A stretch of 64,000 bases of DNA from Geomonas diazotrophica (lineage in GTDB: Bacteria > Desulfobacterota > Desulfuromonadia > Geobacterales > Geobacteraceae). The stretch covers positions 1 to 64,000 of the forward strand of contig NZ_JAHLMF010000005.1 in NCBI RefSeq assembly GCF_018919385.1, written 5' to 3'. The position numbers were made by a program, and so were the translations under genes. Shown here in pieces: positions 42,653-53,285 of the stretch; the first letter of the stretch is position 1, and each line of letters starts with the position of its first letter. Under the pieces are notes generated by a model. It had not been told where the DNA came from. It saw only the letters and a list, made by a program, of their open reading frames with translations, and made no database searches.

Positions 42653-43492
42653 TTACTTCATGCTGGGCAGGTCGTGGACGTCAAGGTGGCAGCCCAGGCA
42701 GTTCGGGAAGCGGGTCAGGATCGACTGCGGGTGCGGAGCCTTGTGGCACTCGGTGCACTGCGGGATGTAACCGTGCTTCGCCTTATGGCAGGAAGCGCAG
42801 GCAACCTTCGAATGACGAGCCTTGGAGTTGGAGAGCTTCGCGTACACCTTGCTGTGGCAGGAGGCGCAGGTCTGGTTCCAGTCGGTCCCCTGGTAGGTCA
42901 CCTGCTTCGGCTTGTGAACGGAGTGACACTTGGCGCACGCCTCGATCGGCTGATCCTTGAAGTGCGGCTTGTGGCACATGAAGCAGGAAGGCTTGTAGCC
43001 GTGCGAAGTGTGGCAGCGGTCGCAGGAGACGTTGGTGTGCTTGCTCGGGAATTTGACCAGCTCAGCCTTCTCTTCGGCGTGGCAGGTGGCGCAGGTGGTG
43101 GCGAGCCTCTGGGTCATGGCGACTTTGCGCGGGGTGTGCGGGTTGTTGTGGCAGCTCGCGCAATCCTTATTGGCCGGGCCGTGGATGTCGGTGTGACAGG
43201 AGGCGCACTTCGGCATCACTTCGTCGTAGTTGGCCTTTTTCGGGTTGTAGGCGTGGATCACGGTGTGGCAGGCCTGGCAGTCGAAGCGATGCTTGCCGCC
43301 GGCGTTCTTGAGCCCGTTGAACGCGCCGGTGTGGCACTGGGCACATTGCTGCGGGGTGAGCGCAGCCGGGGCCGTGGCGTAAAGGTCGGCCTTCACCGGG
43401 ATGTCAACGGTCGCCATCTTGGCAGCAAAGGCCGTGGAAGCGACGAGAATCAAGGCCGCGATGATCAGCGACAGGGTACTCTTTTTCATCAT
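42653..43492 (-). CDS. Periplasmic dodecahaem c-type cytochrome
   Basis: A 279-residue protein with a signal peptide (about 1-23) and twelve CxxCH haem c motifs: CAQCH, CQACH, CASCH, CASCH, CATCH, CDRCH, CFMCH, CAKCH, CASCH, CASCH, CTECH and CLGCH. That is about one haem per 21 mature residues. Spacing suggests a periplasmic electron carrier or wire as in metal-respiring Geobacteraceae; no lipobox or long beta-barrel sequence is seen. It is a single-gene unit with its own terminator, and a CRP/FNR-like site lies 77 bases upstream. I cannot match it to a named cytochrome with confidence. Confidence 0.94.
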   Translation of the reverse strand: MMKKSTLSLIIAALILVASTAFAAKMATVDIPVKADLYATAPAALTPQQCAQCHTGAFNGLKNAGGKHRFDCQACHTVIHAYNPKKANYDEVMPKCASCHTDIHGPANKDCASCHNNPHTPRKVAMTQRLATTCATCHAEEKAELVKFPSKHTNVSCDRCHTSHGYKPSCFMCHKPHFKDQPIEACAKCHSVHKPKQVTYQGTDWNQTCASCHSKVYAKLSNSKARHSKVACASCHKAKHGYIPQCTECHKAPHPQSILTRFPNCLGCHLDVHDLPSMK

Positions 43493-43568
43493 TCCTCCCC
43501 AAATAACAGTGTATTCACAACAATCGACTGGTTTAAATACTACCTATGGCGACTGCCTGTCAAGAAAG

Positions 43569-43586
43569 TTGTGATTAAAATCACGC
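43569..43586. promoter_or_regulatory. CRP/FNR-family (HcpR-like) dyad upstream of the cytochrome gene
   Basis: TTGTGA (43569-43574), ttaaaa, TCACGC (43581-43586): a strong TGTGA-N6-TCAC dyad, about 77 bases before the cytochrome ATG. Suitable for an activator of the FNR/HcpR family. Confidence 0.5.
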
Positions 43587-43631
43587 GCGGGGAAGCCAGG
43601 ATACGGCATTCGGGAGAAACAAAGAGAAGCG

Positions 43632-44531
43632 CTAAAGGCGAATCAGGTCTTCGTGAGGCTCATCGGAGGGGTTTATGTGTATCATGACGTCGCCCACGTT
43701 GCTGAAATGGTCGAAGATGCGCCGTTTCACCTCGGTGGAAATGTCGTGCGAACGCTTCACGGTCATCTCCGGGGGCATGTCGAGCTTCAGGTCCACGATC
43801 AGGTACTGCCCGGAGTGACGCGCCCTGATCTCGTGCACCTGGTCCACCCCCTCTACGCTCCGCGCCAGCTGCGCGATGGCGTCCAGCAGGGACTGCTCGG
43901 GCTGTCCGTCCATCAGTTCGTGGGCGGAGGTGCGGAAGGTGTGGTAGCCGATGTGGAAGATGAAGATCGAGGTGAGTCCGGCCGCGACGGGGTCCATGAC
44001 GCCGAGGCCGAAATAGGCGCACCCCACGCCGACCAGGGTGGCAACCGAGGTGATGGCGTCCTTTCTGTGGTCCTTGGCGATGGCGAGCAGCGCCGGGCTC
44101 CCCAGGTCCCCCCCCACCTTCATGGAGTAGCGGTAGAGCGCCTCCTTGGCAACGATGGTCCCGGCGGCTGCCAAAACGGCGACCAGCGCCGGGGCGGAGT
44201 AACGTCCCGCCAGCATGGTGGTGGCGGCACCGTAGAGAATCCAGCCGCCGGTAGCGGCGATCACTAGCGATACGAAGATGGCGGAGAGGCTTTCGACCTT
44301 GCCGTGTCCGTAGGGGTGGTCCGAGTCGTAGGGCTTGCGCCCGACCTTCAGGGCGATCAGGGTCATGCCGATGGCGATGAAGTCGCAGGCGCTTTCCACG
44401 CCGTCGGCGAAGACCGCCTCCGAATGTCCGAAATGACCGGCGGCGAGCTTTACGACCATCAGCAAGGCGTTGGCCCAGAAGCCGATCCGGATGACCCGGT
44501 CGGCCTTGTTGAAGCGGTCACTCCTCAGCAC
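43632..44531 (-). CDS. Cation diffusion facilitator (CDF) family metal efflux protein
   Basis: A 299-residue inner-membrane protein with six predicted helices and the CDF metal-site motifs: 'FADGVESACDF' (aspartates of TM2), 'DHPYGHGKVESL' (loop after it), and 'AKDHRKDA' (His/Asp of TM5). A C-terminal cytoplasmic domain (from about 210) carries 'VHEIRARHSGQYLIVDL'. The substrate is probably Zn, Fe, Co or Mn; the sequence alone does not decide. It overlaps the end of recJ by seven bases on the same strand, so it is coupled to it. Confidence 0.9.
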   Translation of the reverse strand: MLRSDRFNKADRVIRIGFWANALLMVVKLAAGHFGHSEAVFADGVESACDFIAIGMTLIALKVGRKPYDSDHPYGHGKVESLSAIFVSLVIAATGGWILYGAATTMLAGRYSAPALVAVLAAAGTIVAKEALYRYSMKVGGDLGSPALLAIAKDHRKDAITSVATLVGVGCAYFGLGVMDPVAAGLTSIFIFHIGYHTFRTSAHELMDGQPEQSLLDAIAQLARSVEGVDQVHEIRARHSGQYLIVDLKLDMPPEMTVKRSHDISTEVKRRIFDHFSNVGDVMIHINPSDEPHEDLIRL

Positions 44532-46243
44532 GTCCCCTCCGCGCGCAGGTCCTTCACGGTGAGCTGCAACGAGCTCCTGCCGTTCCAGACGTTGATGGCT
44601 GGGGAGAACAGGATGTCTACCCTCCCCTGCGGCACCCCCGCCTCTGCGAGGCCGAATCCGATCGCGTCGAAGCTCTTGCCACCCTCCCCTACCCTAAGCT
44701 TCAGGTGTCCCCCCTTGAGCACCCGGCTCTCCAGCACCTGTGCCCCCTTGAGCACGAAGAGTGGTTCGGGATTCCCCATGCCGAAAGGCTTCATCTGCTC
44801 CAGTTGCCGCACCAGGTCGGCCGTGATGTCGCCGGAGCCGAGCTCGAGGTCGAAGGAGAGCGTGGGGGTGAGCGCCTCGGCGTCGAGCACCTCCTGGGCC
44901 GCCTCGTCGAAGCGCAGCGCGAAACGCTCCAACTCTTCCTGCGCGATGGAAAGGCCGGCCGCATGGCTGTGCCCGCCGAAGCGCAGGAGGTGATCGGCGC
45001 ACTCCTTGATGGCGTCCAACAGGTGGAAGCGCGAGATGCTGCGCCCGGACCCCCTCCCGGTCTCCCCGTCGAAAGCGAACAGGATCACCGGTCGGTGGAA
45101 GAGTTCGACGATGCGCGAGGCGACGATGCCGATCACGCCTGGATGCCAGAGCTCGGAGCCGAGCACGATGCTCTTTCTGCCGCTGCAGGCCCCCTGCTCC
45201 AGCATGGAGCGCGCCTCCTCGAAGGTGGCCCGCTCCAGGGCCTGGCGTTCGACGTTGGCCTCGTCCAGCTCTTTAGCGATGTCCCGGGCGCGCTGAAGAT
45301 CCCCGCAGAGCAAAAGCTCGAGCCCCAGGGAGGCGTCCTCGAGCCTGCCCGCCGCGTTGATGCGCGGGGCGAGACGGAAACCCACCGCACCGCAGCCGAC
45401 CTCCCCCGTGATCCCGGCCACCTCCTTGAGGGCCTCGATGCCGATGCGGTCGCCGGTACAGAGCTGCTTTAGCCCGTAGCTGACCAGCACCCGGTTGATG
45501 CCCAAAAGGGGGACCACGTCGGCGATGGTGCCCAGGGCGACCAGGTCGAGATACTCCTTGAGGTCCGGCTCGCCGCCCCCCGCGAAGTGGCCGTCGGCGC
45601 GCAGTCGGGCGCGCAGCGCCACCACCAGGTGAAAGGCGACCCCGACGCCCGCAAGCGATTTGAAGGGGAAGCGGCACCCGGGCTGCAGCGGATTGACGAC
45701 GGCGCAGGCGTCCGGGAGCACCTCCCCCGGCGCGTGGTGGTCGGTGACGATGAGGTCGAGCCCCGCCTCCCGGCAAAGTCGTGCCTCGTTGACGGCCGTG
45801 ATGCCGCAGTCGACGGTGACCAGTACGGTCGCGCCGGCACGGGCCGCCGCGGCAACCCCCTGCTCGGAGAGCCCGTACCCCTCGGTAAGGCGCTTGGGTA
45901 TGTAGTGGCAGCAGTCGAGGCCGATCTTACGGAAGAAGCTCAGCAGGAGCGCGCAGGAGGTGACGCCGTCCACGTCGTAATCGCCGTGCACGCAGACACG
46001 CTCGCCGGCTTTGTGTGCCCTAGCCAGACGCGCCACGGCCTGATCCATCCCGGCCAGGGCCATGGGGTCGTGCAAACGGGAAAGCACCGGGTTGAGGTAG
46101 GCATCGGCGTCGTCGGGGGTGCAGACCCCGCGGTGGGCCAAAAGGCGCGCCAGAAGCGGGGCGACCCCGGAACGGGTCAGCCCGGCTACCGTGTCGGCGT
46201 CGGCCTCCCTGCCCCGCCAGCTTCGGTGTGTAACTGGTTTCAT
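44525..46243 (-). CDS. recJ: Single-stranded-DNA-specific exonuclease RecJ
   Basis: 5'-3' exonuclease of recombination and mismatch repair. The 572-residue product has the DHH-family motifs 'VHGDYDVDGVTSCALL', 'VTVDCGIT', 'IVTDHHAPGE' (the DHH motif) and the DHHA1 signature 'FGGHSHAAGLSI', with a C-terminal OB-type region. Length is normal. It is followed by an overlapping CDF transporter gene. Confidence 0.95.
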   Translation of the reverse strand: MKPVTHRSWRGREADADTVAGLTRSGVAPLLARLLAHRGVCTPDDADAYLNPVLSRLHDPMALAGMDQAVARLARAHKAGERVCVHGDYDVDGVTSCALLLSFFRKIGLDCCHYIPKRLTEGYGLSEQGVAAAARAGATVLVTVDCGITAVNEARLCREAGLDLIVTDHHAPGEVLPDACAVVNPLQPGCRFPFKSLAGVGVAFHLVVALRARLRADGHFAGGGEPDLKEYLDLVALGTIADVVPLLGINRVLVSYGLKQLCTGDRIGIEALKEVAGITGEVGCGAVGFRLAPRINAAGRLEDASLGLELLLCGDLQRARDIAKELDEANVERQALERATFEEARSMLEQGACSGRKSIVLGSELWHPGVIGIVASRIVELFHRPVILFAFDGETGRGSGRSISRFHLLDAIKECADHLLRFGGHSHAAGLSIAQEELERFALRFDEAAQEVLDAEALTPTLSFDLELGSGDITADLVRQLEQMKPFGMGNPEPLFVLKGAQVLESRVLKGGHLKLRVGEGGKSFDAIGFGLAEAGVPQGRVDILFSPAINVWNGRSSLQLTVKDLRAEGTC

Positions 46244-46326
46244 CCCCCCTCCAAATCCGAAAAATCAGGGTGCAATCATAGCATAAGGAGCAGCACCCCG
46301 CGAATCTAATGTGCCGCGACGGCGAC

Positions 46327-46358
46327 AAAAAAAAACCCGCCGGAAGCGGGTTTTTTTT
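46327..46358 (-). terminator. Intrinsic terminator of the sec/TPR gene cluster (bidirectional form)
   Basis: AACCCGC (46334-46340) and GCGGGTT (46346-46352), loop cggaa, with nine A on the left and eight T on the right. It lies 18 bases beyond the stop of the minus-strand TPR gene. Confidence 0.88.
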
Positions 46359-46376
46359 CTTTGTCTTTATATCTCT

Positions 46377-46952
46377 CTACTTCTTGAACGATGTCGGCAT
46401 CTGGTTCAGCCCCGCCATATCGTTCTTGATCTGCTGAGCCGTGGGACTGGTCGAATCGAACTGCAGGTACTTGGTCCAGATCTCCTTGGCCTTTTCCGGC
46501 TGTTTCAGGTCCTGCAGATAGACGACACCGAGGTTGTAGAGGCTTTGCAGGTGCTTGGGGTCGATCGACTGCGCCTTCTCGAAGTTGGCTATCGCCTTGT
46601 CGTACCAGCCGATCTTCCGGTACATGATCCCCTGGTCGGTCATCACGTTCAGGTTGTTCGGGTCGAGCTCCAGGGCCTTGCTGTAGGCGTTGACAGCCTT
46701 CTGGGCCTGGTCGGTGTCGAAGTAATCGTTGCCGAGCTGGATCCAGGCCTGCAGGTTCTTGGGGTCCTGCGCCACGATCTTCTCGGCCTCCACGATGCGC
46801 CGCTGGTAGTCGGTCGGCGAACCTGCCCCCTGCGGCACCGACATGGCGACCTGGGGTTCCTTGTTCTGGCCGGCGATGTTGAAGATCAGGTAGCCTCCCA
46901 GGAGACCAACGATCAGCGCTACCACGATGGTAAGTACGTTCTCCTTGCTCAC
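46377..46952 (-). CDS. Membrane-anchored tetratricopeptide-repeat protein
   Basis: A 191-residue protein with an N-terminal transmembrane anchor (about 6-27, 'VLTIVVALIVGLLGGYLIF') and at least three TPR units, such as 'AWIQLGNDYFDTDQAQKA', 'VMTDQGIMYRKIGWYDKA' and 'SLYNLGVVYLQDLKQPEKA'. It lies nine bases after secF and shares its operon, which hints at a role in envelope protein handling; no specific partner is known to me. Confidence 0.85.
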   Translation of the reverse strand: MSKENVLTIVVALIVGLLGGYLIFNIAGQNKEPQVAMSVPQGAGSPTDYQRRIVEAEKIVAQDPKNLQAWIQLGNDYFDTDQAQKAVNAYSKALELDPNNLNVMTDQGIMYRKIGWYDKAIANFEKAQSIDPKHLQSLYNLGVVYLQDLKQPEKAKEIWTKYLQFDSTSPTAQQIKNDMAGLNQMPTSFKK

Positions 46953-46961
46953 GGAACCTCC

Positions 46962-47870
46962 TTAAGCGGCCTCGGCCTTGGCCTCGACGGCGTGCTTTTC
47001 CCAAAGCGCCACGATCGGGCTCGCCACGAAGATGGATGAGTAGGTGGCCACCACGACCCCCACGACCAGGGCGAAAGCGAAGTCGTGGATGACCTCGCCG
47101 CCGAAGAGGAAGAGGGAGACTGCGGCAAGGAAGGTGGTCACCGAGGTGATGATGGTACGGGACAGGGTCTCGTTGATGCTCCTGTTGAAGATGGTGATCA
47201 TCGGATCCTTGAGGCTTTTGTGCATGTTCTCGCGGATACGGTCGAAGACGACGACGGTGTCGGTGAGCGAGTAGCCGGCGATGGTGAGGACCGCGGTGAT
47301 GAACAGGATGTTGACCTCCCTGTGCATCACGTAGAAGACGGCAATCATGGCGAGAACGTCGTGCATGGTGGCCACAACCGCGCCCACGCCGAACTTGAAG
47401 TCGAAACGCCAGGCGATGTAGAGGATGATCCCCAGCATGGAGAGCGCCACGGCCACCAGGGTGTCCTGCTTCAGCTTCTCGCCGATGGAGGGGCCGATCT
47501 CGGTGGAGCTTTCCACGGTGAAGGTGTTGCCGGGGATCCCGGCTTTAAGCGCGTCGGCAACCTGGTCGGCGGACTTGCCGGTCGACTTGTGCATCTTGAC
47601 GAGCACCTGGTTGCCGCCGGTGATCTCCTGCAGTTCCACTTCCTTGACGCCGGACTTGGCGAGGGCGTCGCGGATGGACTGGGTGGTCGCCGGCTGGGCG
47701 AACTTGATCTGCATCTCGGTGCCGCCGGAGAAGTCGATCCCCATGTTGGCGGTGCCGCGGGCGATGGCGATGATCCCGATGAGGCCGATGATGGCCATGA
47801 GGCCGGAAGCGAGGAAGGAGAACTTCCTCATCCCGATGAAATCTATGTTGGTCTTCTTGAGCAGTTCCAT
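46962..47870 (-). CDS. secF: Protein translocase subunit SecF
   Basis: Partner of SecD in the proton-motive-force-driven step of Sec export. The 302-residue protein has an N-terminal helix, the P1-like 'FSGGTEMQIKF', and a C-terminal block of five helices with 'YSLTDTVVVFDRIREN' and 'LSRTIITSVTTFLA', the SecF signatures. It directly follows secD (12-base gap) in the order yajC-secD-secF. Confidence 0.96.
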   Translation of the reverse strand: MELLKKTNIDFIGMRKFSFLASGLMAIIGLIGIIAIARGTANMGIDFSGGTEMQIKFAQPATTQSIRDALAKSGVKEVELQEITGGNQVLVKMHKSTGKSADQVADALKAGIPGNTFTVESSTEIGPSIGEKLKQDTLVAVALSMLGIILYIAWRFDFKFGVGAVVATMHDVLAMIAVFYVMHREVNILFITAVLTIAGYSLTDTVVVFDRIRENMHKSLKDPMITIFNRSINETLSRTIITSVTTFLAAVSLFLFGGEVIHDFAFALVVGVVVATYSSIFVASPIVALWEKHAVEAKAEAA

Positions 47871-47882
47871 TGGTCTCCCCCC

Positions 47883-49481
47883 TTATACGCTGAGTCGCTT
47901 CACGTGAACGCGCTCAAGGAAGGCGTCAAAGAGCACCTTGGTGGCGACGAGCGACGTGAACAGGTTGATGATGATACCGAGGCTGAGAGAGACGGCGAAG
48001 CCCTTGACCGGGCCGGTGCCGAACTGGAACAGCACCGCCGCGGTGATCAAAGCGGTGACGTGCGAGTCCATGATGGTGAGAAACGCCTTGTCGTAGCCGG
48101 CATCGAGCGCGGCGTGCGGCGTCTTGCCCAGGCGCAGCTCCTCCCTGATCCTCTCGAAGATGAGGACGTTGGAGTCGACCGACATACCGACCAGCAGGAC
48201 GATAGCGGCGATGCCCGGCAGGGTAAGGGTCGCGCCCAGCGCGGAAAGAGCCCCCATCAGGAACAGGATGTTGAGCACCATGCCGAGGTTTGCCACCATG
48301 CCGGAGAGCTTGTAGTACATCGCCATGAAGGAGACGACCAGCACCACGCCGATGAGGCCGGCCATGAGCCCCTTGTGGATGGAATCCCTACCCAGGGAAG
48401 GACCGACGGTGACGTTCTGCAGGATCTTGACAGGAGCCGGGAGCGAACCTGCGCGCAACACGATGGCGAGGTCGGCGGCCTCCTTCTCGGTGAAGGAACC
48501 GGAGATCTGGGCGCTGCCGCCGGAGATCCTCTCGCGGATCACCGGCGCGGAGTAGATGTTGCTGTCCAGCACGATGGCGAAGCGCTTGCCCACGTTGGCT
48601 GCGGTGACCTGGTCGAACAGGCGGGCGCCGGTGGAGTTGAACTCGATGGCCACGTAGGGCTGGTTGTACTGGGAGTCGATCCTGATCTGGGCGTCGGTCA
48701 GAAGCTCGCCGGTGATCATCGCCTTCTTCTTCACGACCAGCGGGGTCTCGGAGACGGCACCGGTCTGGGGATCGGTCCTCTTCTCGAAGAGGAGCTCGTC
48801 GTCCTCGGGGAGCGAGCCGGCGGTCGCGGTGGCCGCGTTCACGCTCTCGTCGACGAGCTTGAATTCGAGGCGCGCGGTCTTGCCGATCAGCTCGATGGCG
48901 CGCTTGGGATCCTTGATGCCGGGGAGCTGGACGACGATGTTGTTGAGCCCTTCACGCTGGATCACCGGCTCGGAAACGCCGAACTGGTCAATCCTGTTGC
49001 GGATGGTCTCCAGGGCCTGGGCCACGGCACGGTCCTTCCTGACCTGGGCCTCTTTCTCGTTGATGCGCAGCTGCATGTTGACGAAACCGCCCTCGTCGAA
49101 GACCGGCAGGGTCTCAAGGTCGGGGTACTTCTTCTTGATGAGGGCCTGCACCTTGTCGGCGGAGCCGCGGTCGTACAGGGTGAGCTGCACCTTGTCGCCG
49201 CCCAGGCGCGCAACCTTCTTGAAGCGGACGTTCTGCGCGGTAAGGGAGTCCTCGAGGTCGGTGGCGATCAGGTCCAGGGACCCTTCCACGGCCTTCTGGG
49301 TCTCAACCTCCATGACCAGGTGGGTGCCCCCCTGCAGGTCCAGACCCAGGTGGATCTTGTCCTTGGGAAGCAGGCCGCTCCACCACTTGGGGAGCGTGTC
49401 GACCAAAGTCGGCGTCAGGTAGACGCACGAGGCGATGATGAAAATGAAGATAAGAGAAATGCGCCAGGTATAACCCTTCAT
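47883..49481 (-). CDS. secD: Protein translocase subunit SecD
   Basis: Membrane component of the Sec accessory complex, 532 residues. It has the N-terminal helix, the 'GLDLQGGTHLVMEV' motif, a large periplasmic P1 domain with 'QREGLNNIVVQLPGIKDP', and the six-helix C-terminal part with 'VLLVGMSVDSNVLIFERIREELR' as the conserved helix 4 region. AAAGGAGC precedes the ATG. It follows yajC by 36 bases. Confidence 0.96.
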   Translation of the reverse strand: MKGYTWRISLIFIFIIASCVYLTPTLVDTLPKWWSGLLPKDKIHLGLDLQGGTHLVMEVETQKAVEGSLDLIATDLEDSLTAQNVRFKKVARLGGDKVQLTLYDRGSADKVQALIKKKYPDLETLPVFDEGGFVNMQLRINEKEAQVRKDRAVAQALETIRNRIDQFGVSEPVIQREGLNNIVVQLPGIKDPKRAIELIGKTARLEFKLVDESVNAATATAGSLPEDDELLFEKRTDPQTGAVSETPLVVKKKAMITGELLTDAQIRIDSQYNQPYVAIEFNSTGARLFDQVTAANVGKRFAIVLDSNIYSAPVIRERISGGSAQISGSFTEKEAADLAIVLRAGSLPAPVKILQNVTVGPSLGRDSIHKGLMAGLIGVVLVVSFMAMYYKLSGMVANLGMVLNILFLMGALSALGATLTLPGIAAIVLLVGMSVDSNVLIFERIREELRLGKTPHAALDAGYDKAFLTIMDSHVTALITAAVLFQFGTGPVKGFAVSLSLGIIINLFTSLVATKVLFDAFLERVHVKRLSV

Positions 49482-49517
49482 GGGAAAAGCTCCTTTCGGA
49501 AAAAATCGATCAATGCA

Positions 49518-49844
49518 CTAGTCCTGCTTTACAGACGCAATGTACCCTTTGTTGATCCTGACGTTGACGCCGGGAGCGATCTCCAGGGTGACCACCTGGT
49601 CGTCCAGTGCGGTCACCTTGCCGTGCATGCCGCCGGCGGTGACGACCTGATCGCCTTTCTTGAGCGCCTCCAGAAGCGCCCTGTGCTCCTTGGCCTTTTT
49701 CTGCTGCGGCCTGATGAGCAGGAAGTAGAAGATGGCGAACATGAACACCAGGGGGATAAGCCCCTGGAACTGTGCCATCATCCCTCCGCCCGCCGGCGCG
49801 CCGCCCTGCGCGGGAGCAGCCATTGCAAACGCCAAACCTAACAT
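49518..49844 (-). CDS. yajC: Sec translocase accessory protein YajC
   Basis: A 108-residue small membrane protein. One transmembrane helix at about 30-50 ('LIPLVFMFAIFYFLLIRPQQKKAKEH', where the FYFLLIRPQ motif is diagnostic), followed by a cytoplasmic domain with 'GDQVVTAGGMHGKVTALDD'. AGGAGG is well placed upstream of ATG 49844. The order tgt-yajC-secD-secF is conserved in many bacteria. Confidence 0.95.
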   Translation of the reverse strand: MLGLAFAMAAPAQGGAPAGGGMMAQFQGLIPLVFMFAIFYFLLIRPQQKKAKEHRALLEALKKGDQVVTAGGMHGKVTALDDQVVTLEIAPGVNVRINKGYIASVKQD

Positions 49845-49919
49845 TTAGTTACCTCCTGGGTTGTATTTCCATCCCTTTATTGACAATCAAAACTTCGGTA
49901 AAACTTCAAGCGCGCGGCG

Positions 49920-51124
<1,205 letters not shown>

Positions 51125-51148
51125 CGCCCTTCCCTGCCGCCTCGGCCA

Positions 51149-52174
51149 TCAGGCGATGAACATCGCGTCGCCGTAGCTGAAGAACCGGAAGCGCCGTTTC
51201 ACCGCCTCGCGGTAGGCGTCCAGCATGATCTCTTTTCCGGCGAAAGCGCACACTAACATAAATAGTGTCGATTTGGGGAGATGAAAATTCGTTATAAGCG
51301 CATCGACCACCCGGAACCGGTACCCGGGGAGGATGAAGATGTCCGCCTCGCGCTCCCCGGCCTCCAGCTCGCCCGAGGCTGCGGCGTGCTCCAGGGCCCG
51401 CATCGAGGTGGTCCCGAGAGCGATCACCCTCCCCCCCGCCTCCTTGGTGCGCCGGATGGCCTGCGCGGTCTGGTGCGGGATCCGGTACAGCTCCCGGTGC
51501 ATGGTGTGCTGGGAAAGGTCCTCGACCCGGACCGGCATGAACGTCCCGAGCCCAACGTGCAGGGTGAGCGGCGCGATCTCCACGCCGCGACCCCGGATCT
51601 CAGCCAGGATCTCCGGGGTGAAATGCAACCCGGCGGTCGGGGCGGCCACGGCCCCCTTCTCGCGCGCGAACACGGTCTGGTAGCGCTCGAGGTCCTCCCC
51701 TTCGGGTGCGCGCTTGATGTAGGGGGGCAGCGGCATGCTCCCCGCCTGTTCCAGCCACCCCATGAAGTCATCGCTCCCCTCGAAGCGGACCCGCCACTCC
51801 CCTTCCTCGCGGGTGAGCACCGTCGCCGTGACCGCGGCGGGGAGCATGATGCGGGTGCCGGCGCCGGGAGTCTTGGAGGCCTTGATCAGACAGCTCCAGA
51901 CCTCATCTGCGCCGGGGACGCGGCGCACCAGGAACACCTCGACGGCGCCGCCTGTTTCCTTGTGCCCCTTCAGCCGGGCCGGGATGACCCGGGTGTCGTT
52001 GAGAACCAGGAGGTCGCCCGGGCGAAACTGCGCCGCGATGGCGGCCACAGTGCTCTCCCCGACCGAGCCGGTGGCGCGGTCCAGGGTCAAGAGCCTCGAG
52101 GCGTCCCTGCGGCTGGCCGGGTGCTGAGCGATCAGCTCCGGCGGAAGCTCGTAATCGAAATCTGAAAGGCGCAT
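51149..52174 (-). CDS. queA: S-adenosylmethionine:tRNA ribosyltransferase-isomerase
   Basis: Adds the cyclopentane epoxide precursor from SAM to preQ1-tRNA in queuosine synthesis. The 341-residue product shows the QueA signatures '[15 protein letters not shown]', '[16 protein letters not shown]', '[10 protein letters not shown]', '[11 protein letters not shown]' and '[13 protein letters not shown]'. It begins one base after the spoIID stop and precedes tgt. Confidence 0.96.
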   Translation of the reverse strand: MRLSDFDYELPPELIAQHPASRRDASRLLTLDRATGSVGESTVAAIAAQFRPGDLLVLNDTRVIPARLKGHKETGGAVEVFLVRRVPGADEVWSCLIKASKTPGAGTRIMLPAAVTATVLTREEGEWRVRFEGSDDFMGWLEQAGSMPLPPYIKRAPEGEDLERYQTVFAREKGAVAAPTAGLHFTPEILAEIRGRGVEIAPLTLHVGLGTFMPVRVEDLSQHTMHRELYRIPHQTAQAIRRTKEAGGRVIALGTTSMRALEHAAASGELEAGEREADIFILPGYRFRVVDALITNFHLPKSTLFMLVCAFAGKEIMLDAYREAVKRRFRFFSYGDAMFIA

Positions 52175-52175
52175 G

Positions 52176-53285
52176 CTATCGACCGTACCCGCCGGAGAGC
52201 TTCACGCCCGGATAGTAGTAAGTGAGGATCTCGCGGTAATCGAACCCTTCGTTGGCGCGCCCCTTGGCGCCCCACTGGCACAGGCCGACGCCGTGACCGG
52301 AACCGGTGCCGATCATCTGCACCTCGTCGCGGCTGCCGCGCAGCTCGAAGTTGGTGCTCTTCACGCTGCCGTAGCCGAGGGCCTTCCTGAACGCCACCGC
52401 CGGGATGACCACGCTCCCCCTGGAGCATTCGGCGACCACGTCCTGCACCCTGCCGCTTTGGTTCCTGCCGCGCACGCGCAGCTCCCTGAGCCCCGCCACC
52501 TGGAAGCCGGCGCCCTTGAGCGAGCTCTCCACCTTCTTGAGGGGGAGGTTCAATTCCCACCGGATAGGGTTGGAGTCGCCGCAGTAGCGGCAGGAGACGC
52601 CTTGGAGGTACGGGATTGAGAGCCCCCAGACGTTCTTGGAGGACTCGGTATGGCCGCCGCAGTTGGAATGGTAGAAGGCCTGGATGGTCTTGCCGTTGTA
52701 GCTGAGCACCTCTCCGGCGGTCTCACGCACGCCGTAGGCGGCCCGGCTGTCCTCTACGTCGGCCCCCTCGTACACCTGGTCCATCACGCTGGACTCGAGC
52801 TGGTAGCTCGCGCCGCGGCGGGCCTGCATCTGGTACACCGCGTAGGAGCGGGCGATGACGGCCTGCGCCTTGATGGCCTCGATGGGCCATGCGGAACTGA
52901 TCTCGCAGTTGATGAGCCCGACCAGGTACTCCTCGAGCGGAAGCTCGTTCACCACAAGGAGCCCCTTGTCGGCGGCCGAGACCTCGATCAGGGCCCGGTA
53001 TCCCTTGCCGTTGATCGTGATGCGCGAAAACGCCGAGGCGACCAGGCGGTTCACGGCCCTGCCGTTCACGCTGAGCCCGCTCCCCGAGCGGCGCACCTCG
53101 AGCGGCATCTCCACCCTGAGCGGTTCGCCGCGGCCGTCGGTCAGGAGCACGCCGTCGCCGTCGATCCTGAGGGTCTCGGCCCCCTTGAACAGGGCCACCC
53201 GCACCATCTCCGGTCGCATCGCCGCGGCACTACCCCCGGCGGCGAGGCAGATGATTAATATGATCAACGTCCTGAAGCAGCTCAT
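52176..53285 (-). CDS. SpoIID/LytB-domain protein, exported
   Basis: A 369-residue protein with a signal peptide ([20 protein letters not shown]). Its SpoIID-like domain shows '[38 protein letters not shown]', of which EYLxG and the glutamate that is catalytic in Bacillus SpoIID (SxxWPxEA region) are visible, plus 'GGHTES', '[10 protein letters not shown]' and '[13 protein letters not shown]'. SpoIID is a lytic transglycosylase on glycan strands lacking peptide stems. Non-spore-forming Geobacteraceae also have it, so it probably acts in wall turnover. ATG 53285 has CGGA upstream; a GTG at 53300 is also in frame. Confidence 0.88.
   Translation of the reverse strand: MSCFRTLIILIICLAAGGSAAAMRPEMVRVALFKGAETLRIDGDGVLLTDGRGEPLRVEMPLEVRRSGSGLSVNGRAVNRLVASAFSRITINGKGYRALIEVSAADKGLLVVNELPLEEYLVGLINCEISSAWPIEAIKAQAVIARSYAVYQMQARRGASYQLESSVMDQVYEGADVEDSRAAYGVRETAGEVLSYNGKTIQAFYHSNCGGHTESSKNVWGLSIPYLQGVSCRYCGDSNPIRWELNLPLKKVESSLKGAGFQVAGLRELRVRGRNQSGRVQDVVAECSRGSVVIPAVAFRKALGYGSVKSTNFELRGSRDEVQMIGTGSGHGVGLCQWGAKGRANEGFDYREILTYYYPGVKLSGGYGR

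Noticed and set aside
47085-49841. 918-codon plus-strand open frame opposite secF, secD and yajC
   Set aside because: It mirrors genuine sec genes with clear family motifs; long antisense frames are a usual by-product of GC-rich third positions. Its own translation is low-complexity (His, Asp, Gly, Leu) with no recognisable domain.
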